Shown here in pieces: positions 17,681 to 25,510 of a stretch of DNA of 38,061 nucleotides (the stretch's first letter is position 1; every line of letters starts with the position of its first letter). Origin of the DNA: Lentisphaeria bacterium (GTDB taxonomy: Bacteria; Verrucomicrobiota; Lentisphaeria; Victivallales; Victivallaceae). The notes beneath the pieces are model-generated. The model did not search any database, was not told the origin of the DNA, and saw only the letters and a list, made by a program, of their open reading frames with translations. The stretch is taken from contig JAFVZG010000042.1 of NCBI GenBank assembly GCA_017508285.1, positions 1 through 38,061 on the forward strand. The letters run 5' to 3'. The translations under genes were made by a program, and so were the position numbers.

Positions 17681-18148
17681 TCACTTTACCAGCAGTGATT
17701 TGTGGATCTTGACCACTGCTTTCACCACACTTGAACCGTCACCGCAACCGGGGATGTGTCCTTCTTCCGGAAGAAAAATCGCAAAATTCCCCGGCTTCAT
17801 GGCAAGAGAGGTACTCTTTTGCCAATCGGCACGATAAAGGGCGTAATCACCTTTTTCATCGTAAGGAGTCAATATTTCCAACTCTTCCACCGGAGAAAAA
17901 CCGATCGTTTCATTACCGGCAACAAGCATCTGCAGATCCGCAAAATTGCGGTGGATCTCCACTTTGCTCTCCTCCGCCGGATGCGTGGCATAACGCTGGA
18001 TGAGAATGAAAAGCTTGTCTTCGATCAACACCTCTTTGCCATTGGGCATAGCGGCGGTCAATTCCGGCAGACGCTTTGCCATAAGTTCCACCGCTTTCGG
18101 AGCGATACCGGCATAGTCGGCAAGAGAATTCAAATCAGCAAAAATCAT
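17681..18148 (-). CDS. YhcH/YjgK/YiaL family protein
   Basis: A 155-residue cupin-like protein of the YhcH/YjgK/YiaL (DUF386) family. The diagnostic segments are VEIHRNFADLQMLVAGNETIG and FAIFLPEEGHIPGCG, which supply the histidine and acidic residues of the probable metal site. Members occur in sialic-acid and other sugar operons (YhcH) or with beta-galactosidase (EbgC), and are thought to act on sugar anomers or derivatives. The precise reaction is unknown here. It lies three bases after pdxK in the same transcript, an unusual partner. A six-base stem near its stop codon has no T run, so no convincing terminator is visible. Confidence 0.85.
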   Translation of the reverse strand: MIFADLNSLADYAGIAPKAVELMAKRLPELTAAMPNGKEVLIEDKLFILIQRYATHPAEESKVEIHRNFADLQMLVAGNETIGFSPVEELEILTPYDEKGDYALYRADWQKSTSLAMKPGNFAIFLPEEGHIPGCGDGSSVVKAVVKIHKSLLVK

Positions 18149-18151
18149 TCT

Positions 18152-18988
18152 TCACTCATCCAGAAGTTTCAGCAGCAGCGGAGTTGAACTTTCAAAATCC
18201 ACGCCATACCAGTTGTGCCCGTCATAGGATATGGTCTGCCGGATACTGTCAACGGTATACTCCACCGCCGTTCTCAACGCCTTATCCAGACTCTGACCGC
18301 GCATCAATGCGGCAAAACAGGCACTGGAAAAAACATCCCCCGTCCCGTGGAAAGAGACCGGCAGTTTTTCGCTGTAATACTCAAAATATTCACCGCTGCG
18401 GCTGTCGTAAGCCATCACTCCGCACCTGCCGGGTTCCAGTGATATACCGGTCAATGCCGCCACCGGAGAACCCAATTGGCAAAGCCGTTTAAGAAGTTCT
18501 TTTATCTCATCTGCGCTGTAGTTGTCAGCCAGATATTTTTCCCCGAGCATAAATGCCGCTTCAGTAAGGTTGGGTACGATTATATCCGCTTTGCCGCACA
18601 ATTTACCCATGCGTCTGGCAAAATCTTCATCAAATCCGACATACAGTTTGCCGTTGTCGCCCATCGCCGGGTCAACAAAGCGCAGCATACCGTCATGGTG
18701 AAATTCATCAAAGATCTTCTCCACCAATTCGATCTGCCGGAATGATCCCAGATATCCGGTACCGATACCGTCAAAGGTGATATTCTCTTTTTTCCAGTGA
18801 TCGACGATCACCTCGATATCATCAGTCAGATCCCGGAAAGAAAACCCCGTAAATGCCGTGTGATTGGAAAGCACCGCCGTCGGCAATATCGCCGTTTCGA
18901 TCCCCGCCGCAGAAATGATCGGCAAAGCCACCGTCAGAGAACATTTGCCGACGCAGGAGATATCCTGGATGGAAAGCACTCTTTTCAT
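18152..18988 (-). CDS. pdxK: Pyridoxal/pyridoxamine kinase
   Basis: A ribokinase-fold kinase that phosphorylates vitamin B6 vitamers to feed pyridoxal phosphate supply. Motifs are SIQDISCVGKCS near the start, the substrate-lid segment TAVLSNHTAF at about 37-46, DPAMGDNGK, VPNLTEAA, and the anion-hole and catalytic motif GTGD at 215-218 (Asp218). The length of 278 residues is normal. A TTG three codons upstream is in frame, but the AAGGAG site is only one base from it and ten bases from the ATG at 18988, so I chose the ATG. The substrate could be the pyrimidine of thiamine biosynthesis, but the length and motifs favour vitamin B6. It is expressed from a promoter flanked by dyad repeats. Confidence 0.82.
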   Translation of the reverse strand: MKRVLSIQDISCVGKCSLTVALPIISAAGIETAILPTAVLSNHTAFTGFSFRDLTDDIEVIVDHWKKENITFDGIGTGYLGSFRQIELVEKIFDEFHHDGMLRFVDPAMGDNGKLYVGFDEDFARRMGKLCGKADIIVPNLTEAAFMLGEKYLADNYSADEIKELLKRLCQLGSPVAALTGISLEPGRCGVMAYDSRSGEYFEYYSEKLPVSFHGTGDVFSSACFAALMRGQSLDKALRTAVEYTVDSIRQTISYDGHNWYGVDFESSTPLLLKLLDE

Positions 18989-19011
18989 AAACTCCAAACT
19001 CCTTTTTCATC

Positions 19012-19080
19012 CATACAGTTTCATTCAATGTATGCACTAATATATCACCGCATGCCCATGCTGTCAATGTATGGCATACA
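19012..19080. promoter_or_regulatory. Dyad operator candidate around the pdxK-yhcH promoter
   Basis: Four copies of the half-site TGTATG/CATACA flank the promoter: CATACA 19012-19017, TGTATG 19029-19034, TGTATG 19068-19073 and CATACA 19075-19080. The last two form the perfect 13-base palindrome TGTATGGCATACA, just upstream of the -35. The first two surround the start-site region. The 10-base repeat TCAATGTATG occurs twice, 39 bases apart. The spacing suits a dimeric repressor of GntR or similar type; its identity is unknown and none is encoded nearby. Confidence 0.55.
19039..19067 (-). promoter_or_regulatory. Promoter of pdxK-yhcH
   Basis: Consensus TTGACA (19062-19067 on the minus strand), a 17-base spacer and TATATT (19039-19044). 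The spacer holds a GCATG-GG-CATGC dyad. The -35 overlaps one repeat of the operator candidate. Confidence 0.72.
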
Positions 19081-19123
19081 CTTTTATCAATACAACAATA
19101 CCGTGATTTTTATCTCCGGCAGT

Positions 19124-19152
19124 TTGAAACCGGGAGGAAATAACACTATATT
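19124..19152 (+). promoter_or_regulatory. Candidate promoter of cinA-recN
   Basis: TTGAAA (19124-19129), a 17-base spacer and TATATT (19147-19152) lie about 37 bases before the cinA ATG. A CCGGAGG ribosome binding site sits just before that ATG. Confidence 0.62.
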
Positions 19153-19189
19153 ATAGTCAAGAAATACAACTTTTTACCGGAGGATCTTT

Positions 19190-20437
19190 ATGTCTGTCGC
19201 CGTTATCTGCACCGGAACGGAATTGCTCAAGGGCAGCTGCTGCAATACCGATCTGCGTTTTGCCGGAGAAAAACTTACTGCCGCTTCCCTGCCCCCGGTG
19301 CTGGAGATCTGTGTTCCCGACCATGCGGGAAAAATTGTTTCCGCCCTTGCTTTTGCGTTGCAAAATGCCGATATCATCATTATCAGCGGCGGTCTGGGGC
19401 CGACATCCGATGATATCACTCTGGAAACTGCCGCCAGATTTTTCGGAGCTGAATTGGAAGAAGTTCCGGAATTGAAAGAAAAAGTCGCCGCTCACTGGGC
19501 GTTGCGCCACAGCGGGCACTGCCCGAAGTTTCAATACAAACAGGCAAAGATAATCAAAGGCGGCAAATATTTTGACAACCCGGTCGGAACAGCTTCCGGC
19601 ATCGGTTTTGAGAGCAATTACCGCGGAGAAAAGAAACATATCTATCTGCTGCCGGGCCCTCCGGCAGAGTTTGAGGCAGTTTTTTCCGGCGGAGTATTGC
19701 CGGATATCCTTGAATTACAGGCAGAGAAACTTCACACCACGGGATTTCTGGTCTGCGCCACCGGAGAATCATCCGTTGCCAGAACCGTCGAACCGCTTTT
19801 AAAAGAGTTTGCCGGGGTGGAGATCGCCTACACCGCCACACCCGCCGGAACCAAACTTTTTATCAGCAGTAAAGATCCGGCAACTCTTGCTCAGGCAGTT
19901 GACGCTGCCCGCAATGCCATCGGCATCAATGCGCTTATCCCCGGTGCCACCTCTCTGCCGGAAGCTCTGCTGAAAAAACTGGCATCCGCCGGATTGACCA
20001 TGGGATGCGCCGAATCATGCACCGGAGGCATGATCGCTGATATGATCGTGTCAATACCGGGCTCTTCGGCAGTTTTCCAGGGCGGTATCGTCTCCTATGC
20101 CAATCAGGTGAAAAACAATATTCTCCATGTGCCGGAGGAAATTCTTGCTGAGCATGGTGCAGTAAGCAGTGAATGCGCCTCAGCCATGGTTCACGGTGCC
20201 TGCAAAGCCCTGAATACTCATTGCGCCGTAAGTACCACCGGCGTTGCCGGGCCGGATGGCGGCACTCCGGAAAAACCGGTCGGTCTGGTCTATATCGCCG
20301 CAGCAGTAAACAATCTGACCGCTGTGAAAAAACTGCAGCTGCACGGCAACCGGCAAACCATCCGGGAGCGCGCCGCCAATGCCGCACTGTTTCTGCTCTG
20401 GCAACTGCTGGATGCCCCGGAGAGTGATCAATGCTGA
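19190..20437 (+). CDS. cinA: CinA family competence/damage-inducible protein
   Basis: A full-length two-domain CinA of 415 residues. The N-terminal MoaB/MogA-like domain carries ICTGTELLKG and SGGLGPTSDD (66-75). It corresponds to the ADP-ribose pyrophosphatase part of bacterial CinA. The C-terminal domain has CAESCTGGMIADMI and GVAGPDGGTPEKPVGLVYIA, the signature of the PncC nicotinamide-mononucleotide deamidase domain. The protein therefore probably acts in pyridine-nucleotide recycling. The competence link known in streptococci, where cinA is cotranscribed with recA, is matched here by overlap with recN: the recN ATG lies seven bases inside the end of cinA. GGAGG precedes the start codon. 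Confidence 0.92.
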   Translation: MSVAVICTGTELLKGSCCNTDLRFAGEKLTAASLPPVLEICVPDHAGKIVSALAFALQNADIIIISGGLGPTSDDITLETAARFFGAELEEVPELKEKVAAHWALRHSGHCPKFQYKQAKIIKGGKYFDNPVGTASGIGFESNYRGEKKHIYLLPGPPAEFEAVFSGGVLPDILELQAEKLHTTGFLVCATGESSVARTVEPLLKEFAGVEIAYTATPAGTKLFISSKDPATLAQAVDAARNAIGINALIPGATSLPEALLKKLASAGLTMGCAESCTGGMIADMIVSIPGSSAVFQGGIVSYANQVKNNILHVPEEILAEHGAVSSECASAMVHGACKALNTHCAVSTTGVAGPDGGTPEKPVGLVYIAAAVNNLTAVKKLQLHGNRQTIRERAANAALFLLWQLLDAPESDQC

Positions 20438-22092
20438 ATTATTTGACCATCAACAATTTCGCCCTTATCGAGAGTGCCTCTGTCGAATTTTCCGGCGGTT
20501 TTACCGCCGTTACCGGCGAATCCGGTGCCGGTAAATCGATCCTTATGAGTTCGATAGAATTGCTTGCCGGAGGAAGAGTCGACCGGTCGGCGATCCGCTC
20601 AGGGTGCAAACAGTTGACCGTCTGCGGCGAATTTTCCATACCCGATGGATTGGTTACTGAAATAGCCCGGATGCTTGATGAAAACGGTATTGAGTTTGAA
20701 GCAGAAGAACCGAAGTTGACCATCCGCCGGAGCATCACTCAAAACAATACCAGAAATTTCATCAATGACACCCCGGTGACTTCCGCATTTCTCACCGCCG
20801 TCGGCGGCAGATTGATCGATCTTCACGGAGCCAATGAACAGGTCTCTTTGACCGTACCTGCCCGGCAGTTGGAGTTGCTGGATAACTTTGGAAATCTCAA
20901 AGAGTTACGCAGCAAATGCTCCGCTATTTATGATGAGTTGAAACAACTTGCTTCAGAGCGGGCAGCTTTTGAAGAAAATCTGCCGGATGCCGATGATGCC
21001 GACCGCTTCTCTCTGATCGCCGGAGAGATCGACCGGGTTTCCCCCGCCCCCGGTGAAGATGAAGAACTTGCCGCCAGACAACGCCTCGGAGCCAACGCCC
21101 GGCAGGTTCTGGAAACTTTGAATATGCTCACCGGAATGCTTACCGAAAATGAAAACGGCATCGCCGATCAACTCGGTTCAGTCTATCATCAACTTACGGA
21201 ATTGGAAAAAATCGACTCTTCGCTTACCGGCAATGCCATGGATGTCTGTGCTGAATTGCAGAATTCGGTATCCGAATTATCCGGCAGTCTCGCCGCCCTT
21301 ACCGAAAAAATCGACCTCGACCCGGAAACGCTTGCCGCTACGGAAGCCAGATTGAGCGAAATACACACCTTGAAACGGCGGTACGGCCCGACTCTGGAGC
21401 AGGTTTTCGCCACCAGAGAAAAAGCGGAAACTGCGCTGTCACAATTCCGCAATGCCCAAAAACAGCGGCAGGAATTTGACCGCCGGGAAAAAGAGTTGAC
21501 TGCGGCACTGAATGACGCTGCGACCGGATTGTCGCGCGCCCGCAAAAGTGCCGCCGGTAAATTTTTGCAACTTGCCAAAGAGAAATTGGTTCTTACCGGT
21601 TTCGACGGAGCCGCCCTTGAAGCAGAATTCACCGCCGTTGCTCCGGGCGCAAACGGCATGGATAAACTGGAACTGCTCTTCAATGCCAACCGCGGAGAGG
21701 AGCTGCGGCCTCTGCGCAAAGTTGCCAGCAGCGGAGAATTATCCCGACTGATGCTCGCATTGAAAACGGTTCTTGCCGATGCCGATTCAATCCCAACGGT
21801 GATATTTGATGAGATCGACATGAATATCGGCGGGGAAACCGCCAACAAAGTCGCCAATGAATTGCATACCCTCGGAAAAAAACGGCAGATTTTGTGTATT
21901 TCGCACCTCGCCCAGGTCGCCGCCCGTGCCGACAATCATTTTCTGGTCAGCAAAAGCACCCGTGACGGCCGTACCGTTTCCCGGGTGGAAAAACTGGATG
22001 ACCCGGTAGTGGAATTATCAAGAATGCTCGGCGGCGGAGATTCTGCCCTGCGCCATGCCGGTGAACTGCATAAAATTTGCCGGGAAGCCTGA
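20431..22092 (+). CDS. recN: DNA repair protein RecN
   Basis: RecN is an SMC-like ATPase that acts at double-strand breaks and, in some bacteria, during transformation. The N terminus LNYLTINNFALIESASVEF and Walker A GESGAGKS (29-36) are typical. The middle, about 160-380, is the expected coiled-coil, rich in Glu, Leu and Ala. The C-terminal half has the SGGELSRL-like signature as SSGELSRLMLALK, then Walker B TVIFDEID (Asp460, Glu461) and the CISHLAQVAA switch. The length of 553 residues is standard. It overlaps cinA by seven bases and its stop is two bases from the converging dprA stop, leaving no room for a terminator, so the two transcripts must overlap at their 3' ends. Confidence 0.93.
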   Translation: MLNYLTINNFALIESASVEFSGGFTAVTGESGAGKSILMSSIELLAGGRVDRSAIRSGCKQLTVCGEFSIPDGLVTEIARMLDENGIEFEAEEPKLTIRRSITQNNTRNFINDTPVTSAFLTAVGGRLIDLHGANEQVSLTVPARQLELLDNFGNLKELRSKCSAIYDELKQLASERAAFEENLPDADDADRFSLIAGEIDRVSPAPGEDEELAARQRLGANARQVLETLNMLTGMLTENENGIADQLGSVYHQLTELEKIDSSLTGNAMDVCAELQNSVSELSGSLAALTEKIDLDPETLAATEARLSEIHTLKRRYGPTLEQVFATREKAETALSQFRNAQKQRQEFDRREKELTAALNDAATGLSRARKSAAGKFLQLAKEKLVLTGFDGAALEAEFTAVAPGANGMDKLELLFNANRGEELRPLRKVASSGELSRLMLALKTVLADADSIPTVIFDEIDMNIGGETANKVANELHTLGKKRQILCISHLAQVAARADNHFLVSKSTRDGRTVSRVEKLDDPVVELSRMLGGGDSALRHAGELHKICREA

Positions 22093-22094
22093 GA

Positions 22095-23243
22095 TCAATC
22101 TTCAAAAAGTTCCGGGTGTCCGACGGCACGCTCACCGAAAGACGGCACCAGATGGTAGTAGAAGTCGGCATCCCGTTCTACAAAAAGTTTCAACTCCAAC
22201 TCCGACAGAGCAGCCAGCAAACTGCCCGGATCCATGCCGGTGGAATACTGTAACTCCTCCAAATCGGCATCACCTTTTCTGAGGATATCGCAAATTTTCC
22301 GGCAAAGCGGAGAAAGAGACTCTTCACCGACCACTTTGCCGGTAGCGTCATCCACCATTCCGGGGCGTAAACCACTGCGGAGTGAGAAAAGAACATCATC
22401 GAAACTCTCGATCAATTCCGCTCCCTCCCGGATCAATTTATGACATCCGGCAGCCTGCGGATTGCCCACCTGACCGGGAACGGCGAAAACCTCTTTACCC
22501 ATTTCCGCCGCCAATCTTGCCGTTATCAAAGCCCCGCTGTCAACACCGGCTTCCACCACGATCGAAGCACAGCATGCCGCCGCTACGATCCGGTTTCTGC
22601 GGGGAAAGTTGTGACGGCTCACCGGAAAATTCAAAGGGAATTCACTGACTACTGCCCCGCCGTTATTGATCATCTCCCGTGCCAGCGGGATATTTTCTTT
22701 CGGGTAAAGATGCAAAAGACCGCCGCCGACCACTCCGACGGTTCTGCCGCCTCTGGCGACCACGCTCTGATGGACGATGGAATCCACTCCGTAAGCCAGC
22801 CCGGAAAAGACCGTAAATCCGGCATCGACGGCACTTTCTGCAAGGCGTTGTGCCATCTGCCTGCCGTAATTTGAGACCCGGCGGCTGCCGACTATCGCAA
22901 TCGAATTTTCCTGATTATCCGGCAAATTTCCCCGGATATAAAGACACAAAGGCGGATCGCTTATATTGCGCAAAGCCGATGGATAATCATCATCTGCCAG
23001 TGTGACGACTTTCACATCTCCGCGTTCAGAAACCATTTTTTCACGCAGTAATTCGGCATCCCAGTCAAATCCGGATATCCTTTCGGCAAGGATTTTTCCG
23101 ATACCGGGAACCGCCTGCAGATTTCCCCGCCCGGCGAACCGGATGCCGTCAGCACTGCCGAATGCCTCTTTCAAAGCAAGGTAACGGGAGTAACCGATCC
23201 CGGAGATCATATTCAAAGCGATGCACAATTCGCCTTCGGTCAT
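22095..23243 (-). CDS. dprA: DNA-processing protein DprA
   Basis: DprA loads RecA onto incoming single-stranded DNA in natural transformation. This 382-residue version has an N-terminal helix-hairpin-helix-like region (VPGIGKILAERI, about 45-56) and the extended Rossmann fold with AIVGSRRVSNYG (116-127). SGLAYGVDSIVH (147-158) stands where most relatives have SGLARGIDxxAH, and SRHNFPRRNRIVAA follows. The C-terminal 90 residues form the winged-helix domain found in many DprA proteins. Its ATG overlaps the stop of the upstream fusion gene (ATGA), so the two are coupled in one operon. It converges on recN, and comM and cinA are close by. Confidence 0.92.
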   Translation of the reverse strand: MTEGELCIALNMISGIGYSRYLALKEAFGSADGIRFAGRGNLQAVPGIGKILAERISGFDWDAELLREKMVSERGDVKVVTLADDDYPSALRNISDPPLCLYIRGNLPDNQENSIAIVGSRRVSNYGRQMAQRLAESAVDAGFTVFSGLAYGVDSIVHQSVVARGGRTVGVVGGGLLHLYPKENIPLAREMINNGGAVVSEFPLNFPVSRHNFPRRNRIVAAACCASIVVEAGVDSGALITARLAAEMGKEVFAVPGQVGNPQAAGCHKLIREGAELIESFDDVLFSLRSGLRPGMVDDATGKVVGEESLSPLCRKICDILRKGDADLEELQYSTGMDPGSLLAALSELELKLFVERDADFYYHLVPSFGERAVGHPELFED

Positions 23244-24673
23244 GACTGCCCCCTCTTACCCTTCACAGCGGCAAAGAGCCGTGAACGCATTTCCCGGTAA
23301 CGGATCACCAGAAAACGCACCAGAAAGTAGGTCAATGGCGTCATCACCATCGCCCAGAGCAGACCACCGGCAAAAAAAGCCGCCACCAATGCCCAGCCCA
23401 GATCGGCAAAGGCACTCCACTTCTCGGCAAAAGAGAGAGTTTCACTGTTGAATATTTCCAGCAATTTCTTTGCGGCATCCGATGAGAGAGAACCGTTTAT
23501 GACTTTGTTGCCGACCCAGATCTGAATCGGATAGATAAATACCGCCGTCGGCGGAGTGGTGATAAATGTTCCCAACGCCGCACCGATTTTCGACCCGCGG
23601 AAAACAAATGAAAGCGGAACGGATATCACCAGCTGGCAGAATACCGGTATCACACAGCCGATAAACATCCCCAATGCCCAGCCGCGGGCAATGTAATCCG
23701 GAGATCCGCTCTCTCTAACCATCTTGGTATACATATACTTGCAAAAACGGATAAACTTATTGCGCCCGGCCGCTTTTTTTCCCGGCAAAAATACCGGCTC
23801 CGGCGGATTGACGGCAGAGAATTCCACCGTTTTCACCGGTTTCCAAATGCCGTTATCCCCCTGCAGACACAATACGCCACTGTCATTTATCCCGTATCTG
23901 CCGGATGCGAAATATTTTACGGTCTGCGGCAGAACCACATGGTCACCATGTTCTTTCAACCGGTCAATATTTTTCCCGGCAACCATGCGCAACTGGTCAT
24001 CCCGGCAGCCGGGAGTACGCGCCGCCTTTATCTCCTGCAATTTTTCAAGCGTGAAACCGGCAAGATCCACCGGCACCGGTTCCGATATCCCCAGCACCGG
24101 CCCGCCGTCAAGATCTTTCCTGCCGTTGCCGGAGTAATTCTGCACCAGAATAACACTGCTGCGCAAGGCATCTCTGCCGTCAAGGATCGCTCTTTCCACC
24201 GGTTCGTAGTGAAGCCCGGCATAGATGCGCCGGTTGCCCGCTTCGACAGTCAGATCACCGGGATGAACATTCAGGCACGGGATATTTCCCGCCAGATTGG
24301 TAAGCGGCACAAAACCGGCAAAAACCAGAAAATCACACCCGTAAGGCTGCAACTTTTTCCAGACTTCCTCACTCCACAAATCGCGGATATGGCGGCGATG
24401 TTCACTGTTGAGACGGATATCATCCTCACCGCGCTCCGAATAAAATTTACGGATATCCAGACTTTCCACCGGGACATCATACTTTTTCCCGATTTCAATA
24501 CAGCGGCTGCTATCCGGAGCATCGGTAAAAAGCACTGCACAAACTGCAGTATCCCCACCGGCAAAACTTTGCAGAAGCACTTCGGCATTGCTGCCGGCAC
24601 CGCTCATGCAGATCCCGAATTTAATCACCCTTTTTTTATCAATTTCTGGCAGTAACAGCCGGATATCTTTCAT
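23240..24673 (-). CDS. PurN-type formyltransferase fused to a DUF2062 membrane domain
   Basis: The N-terminal 230 residues resemble phosphoribosylglycinamide formyltransferase (PurN) and related folate-dependent formyltransferases. The cofactor-side motif SGAGSN is at 24-29, LNVHPGDL holds the catalytic Asn135 and His137, and LDGGPV holds the likely catalytic Asp189. The catalytic triad is therefore kept, although an insertion of about 16 residues separates His and Asp compared with PurN. A linker leads to a DUF2062 domain at about 305-465 with three or four membrane segments (GWALGMFIGCVIPVF, AALGTFITTPPTAVFIYP, LVAAFFAGGLLWAMVMTPL). The reading frame is continuous. DUF2062 is usually alone or joined to glycosyltransferases, so this pairing is unusual, and the formyl acceptor is unlikely to be free purine precursor alone. 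Translation is coupled to dprA. Confidence 0.75.
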   Translation of the reverse strand: MKDIRLLLPEIDKKRVIKFGICMSGAGSNAEVLLQSFAGGDTAVCAVLFTDAPDSSRCIEIGKKYDVPVESLDIRKFYSERGEDDIRLNSEHRRHIRDLWSEEVWKKLQPYGCDFLVFAGFVPLTNLAGNIPCLNVHPGDLTVEAGNRRIYAGLHYEPVERAILDGRDALRSSVILVQNYSGNGRKDLDGGPVLGISEPVPVDLAGFTLEKLQEIKAARTPGCRDDQLRMVAGKNIDRLKEHGDHVVLPQTVKYFASGRYGINDSGVLCLQGDNGIWKPVKTVEFSAVNPPEPVFLPGKKAAGRNKFIRFCKYMYTKMVRESGSPDYIARGWALGMFIGCVIPVFCQLVISVPLSFVFRGSKIGAALGTFITTPPTAVFIYPIQIWVGNKVINGSLSSDAAKKLLEIFNSETLSFAEKWSAFADLGWALVAAFFAGGLLWAMVMTPLTYFLVRFLVIRYREMRSRLFAAVKGKRGQS

Positions 24674-24722
24674 CAGAATCCCTCACCTGACTTGATCTGT
24701 GAACAATGCAAAACATTTTATT

Positions 24723-24751
24723 ACTGTAACCTCACGAAGCTTTTTTTTCAA
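24723..24751 (-). promoter_or_regulatory. Candidate promoter of the formyltransferase-dprA operon
   Basis: TTGAAA (24746-24751), a 17-base spacer and TACAGT (24723-24728) on the minus strand, about 50 bases before the ATG. The -10 is weaker than in the other promoters here. Confidence 0.45.
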
Positions 24752-24763
24752 CTGCAAAAAGCA

Positions 24764-24778
24764 AATATCCCCGATATT
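24764..24778. promoter_or_regulatory. Palindrome between divergent promoters
   Basis: AATATCCCCGATATT is a perfect 6-bp dyad with a three-base centre. A further AATATC half lies at 24795-24800. It sits upstream of both divergent promoters in the FHA/formyltransferase intergenic region, where an activator or shared regulator could bind. AT-rich dyads of this size can also arise by chance. Confidence 0.3.
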
Positions 24779-24833
24779 ATCCGGTAAAATGCAAAATATC
24801 ACAAAAAAAATCCCATTTTCCCGGTATAAAAGA

Positions 24834-24862
24834 TTGCAAAGCACCAAATCCGGTGTTATATT
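24834..24862 (+). promoter_or_regulatory. Candidate promoter of the FHA-ftsH operon
   Basis: TTGCAA (24834-24839), a 17-base spacer ending GGTGT, and TATATT (24857-24862). The leader also contains a GCCC-GCAA-GGGC tetraloop hairpin at 24897-24908, about 20 bases before the start codon. Confidence 0.65.
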
Positions 24863-24926
24863 GCTTTGATAAGAGATATTTATTATCAGTTAACGCGCCC
24901 GCAAGGGCAAAAGATTGGATCGAGAT

Positions 24927-25463
24927 ATGGAAAAGAACCCTAAATTAACCGTACTTTACGAGAAGCTCCGTGGCAAAAGCTTTGAGATCGACCGCGACGC
25001 AATGAGTATCGGCAGAAAAGATTCCTGCGATATTCAGCTGGCAGACGGCAGCGTCAGCAGCCATCATGCAGATATCATCCGCGTCGAGCAGAATGGCGAA
25101 GTCAATTACATCCTCCGGGATAATGACAGTACCAACGGAACCAAAGTCAACAATGAGCCGGTCTCTGAATATGTATTGAAAAATTCCGACCTGATCTCAT
25201 TCGGTCATGTCGAGGTGCTTTTTGACGGTGCTTCCCACGGTGATGACGATATCCACATCACTCACACCATCGATCTGGGCAACACCACCAACAACAATAC
25301 GACCACCACTCAGACTCTGACCAACTTCAGTGCCAGAGCCATGCAAGAAAAGCATAAAAATGCCCAGACCAATCTTCTGATGACCGGTATCATCATCGTC
25401 GGCGGATTGCTGGTGCTCGGAGTGGTCATATTCACCATATTCCAAATGTTCGCCGGTAAATAA
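24927..25463 (+). CDS. Tail-anchored FHA-domain protein
   Basis: A 178-residue protein with an N-terminal forkhead-associated domain (about 8-103), a phosphothreonine-binding module. The FHA signature residues are present: Gly29-Arg30, Ser44 and His47 in SVSSHHA, and Asn70-Gly71 in DSTNGT. A Thr/Asn-rich low-complexity stretch at about 118-133 follows. A single C-terminal membrane segment at about 150-173 then leaves only a few residues outside, so the FHA domain faces the cytoplasm. A TTG four codons upstream is in frame; I prefer the ATG. It is 47 bases upstream of ftsH with no terminator or second promoter visible. It may recruit a Thr-phosphorylated partner to the membrane, and the Thr-rich linker may itself be phosphorylated; both are inference. 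Confidence 0.85.
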   Translation: MEKNPKLTVLYEKLRGKSFEIDRDAMSIGRKDSCDIQLADGSVSSHHADIIRVEQNGEVNYILRDNDSTNGTKVNNEPVSEYVLKNSDLISFGHVEVLFDGASHGDDDIHITHTIDLGNTTNNNTTTTQTLTNFSARAMQEKHKNAQTNLLMTGIIIVGGLLVLGVVIFTIFQMFAGK

Positions 25464-25510
25464 TCCTTCCTGCGTAAAAAGTGCGTATTCAAGAAAGATC
25501 AGAGAAACCG

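Noticed and set aside
17680-17699. ATCACT/AGTGAT hairpin at the yifB-yhcH junction as a terminator
   Set aside because: Only six base pairs, eight-base loop and no T run on either strand; it overlaps the yhcH stop region.
18986-18997. Upstream TTG start for pdxK adding three residues
   Set aside because: The AAGGAG site is one base from this TTG, too close to work, and is well spaced for the ATG.
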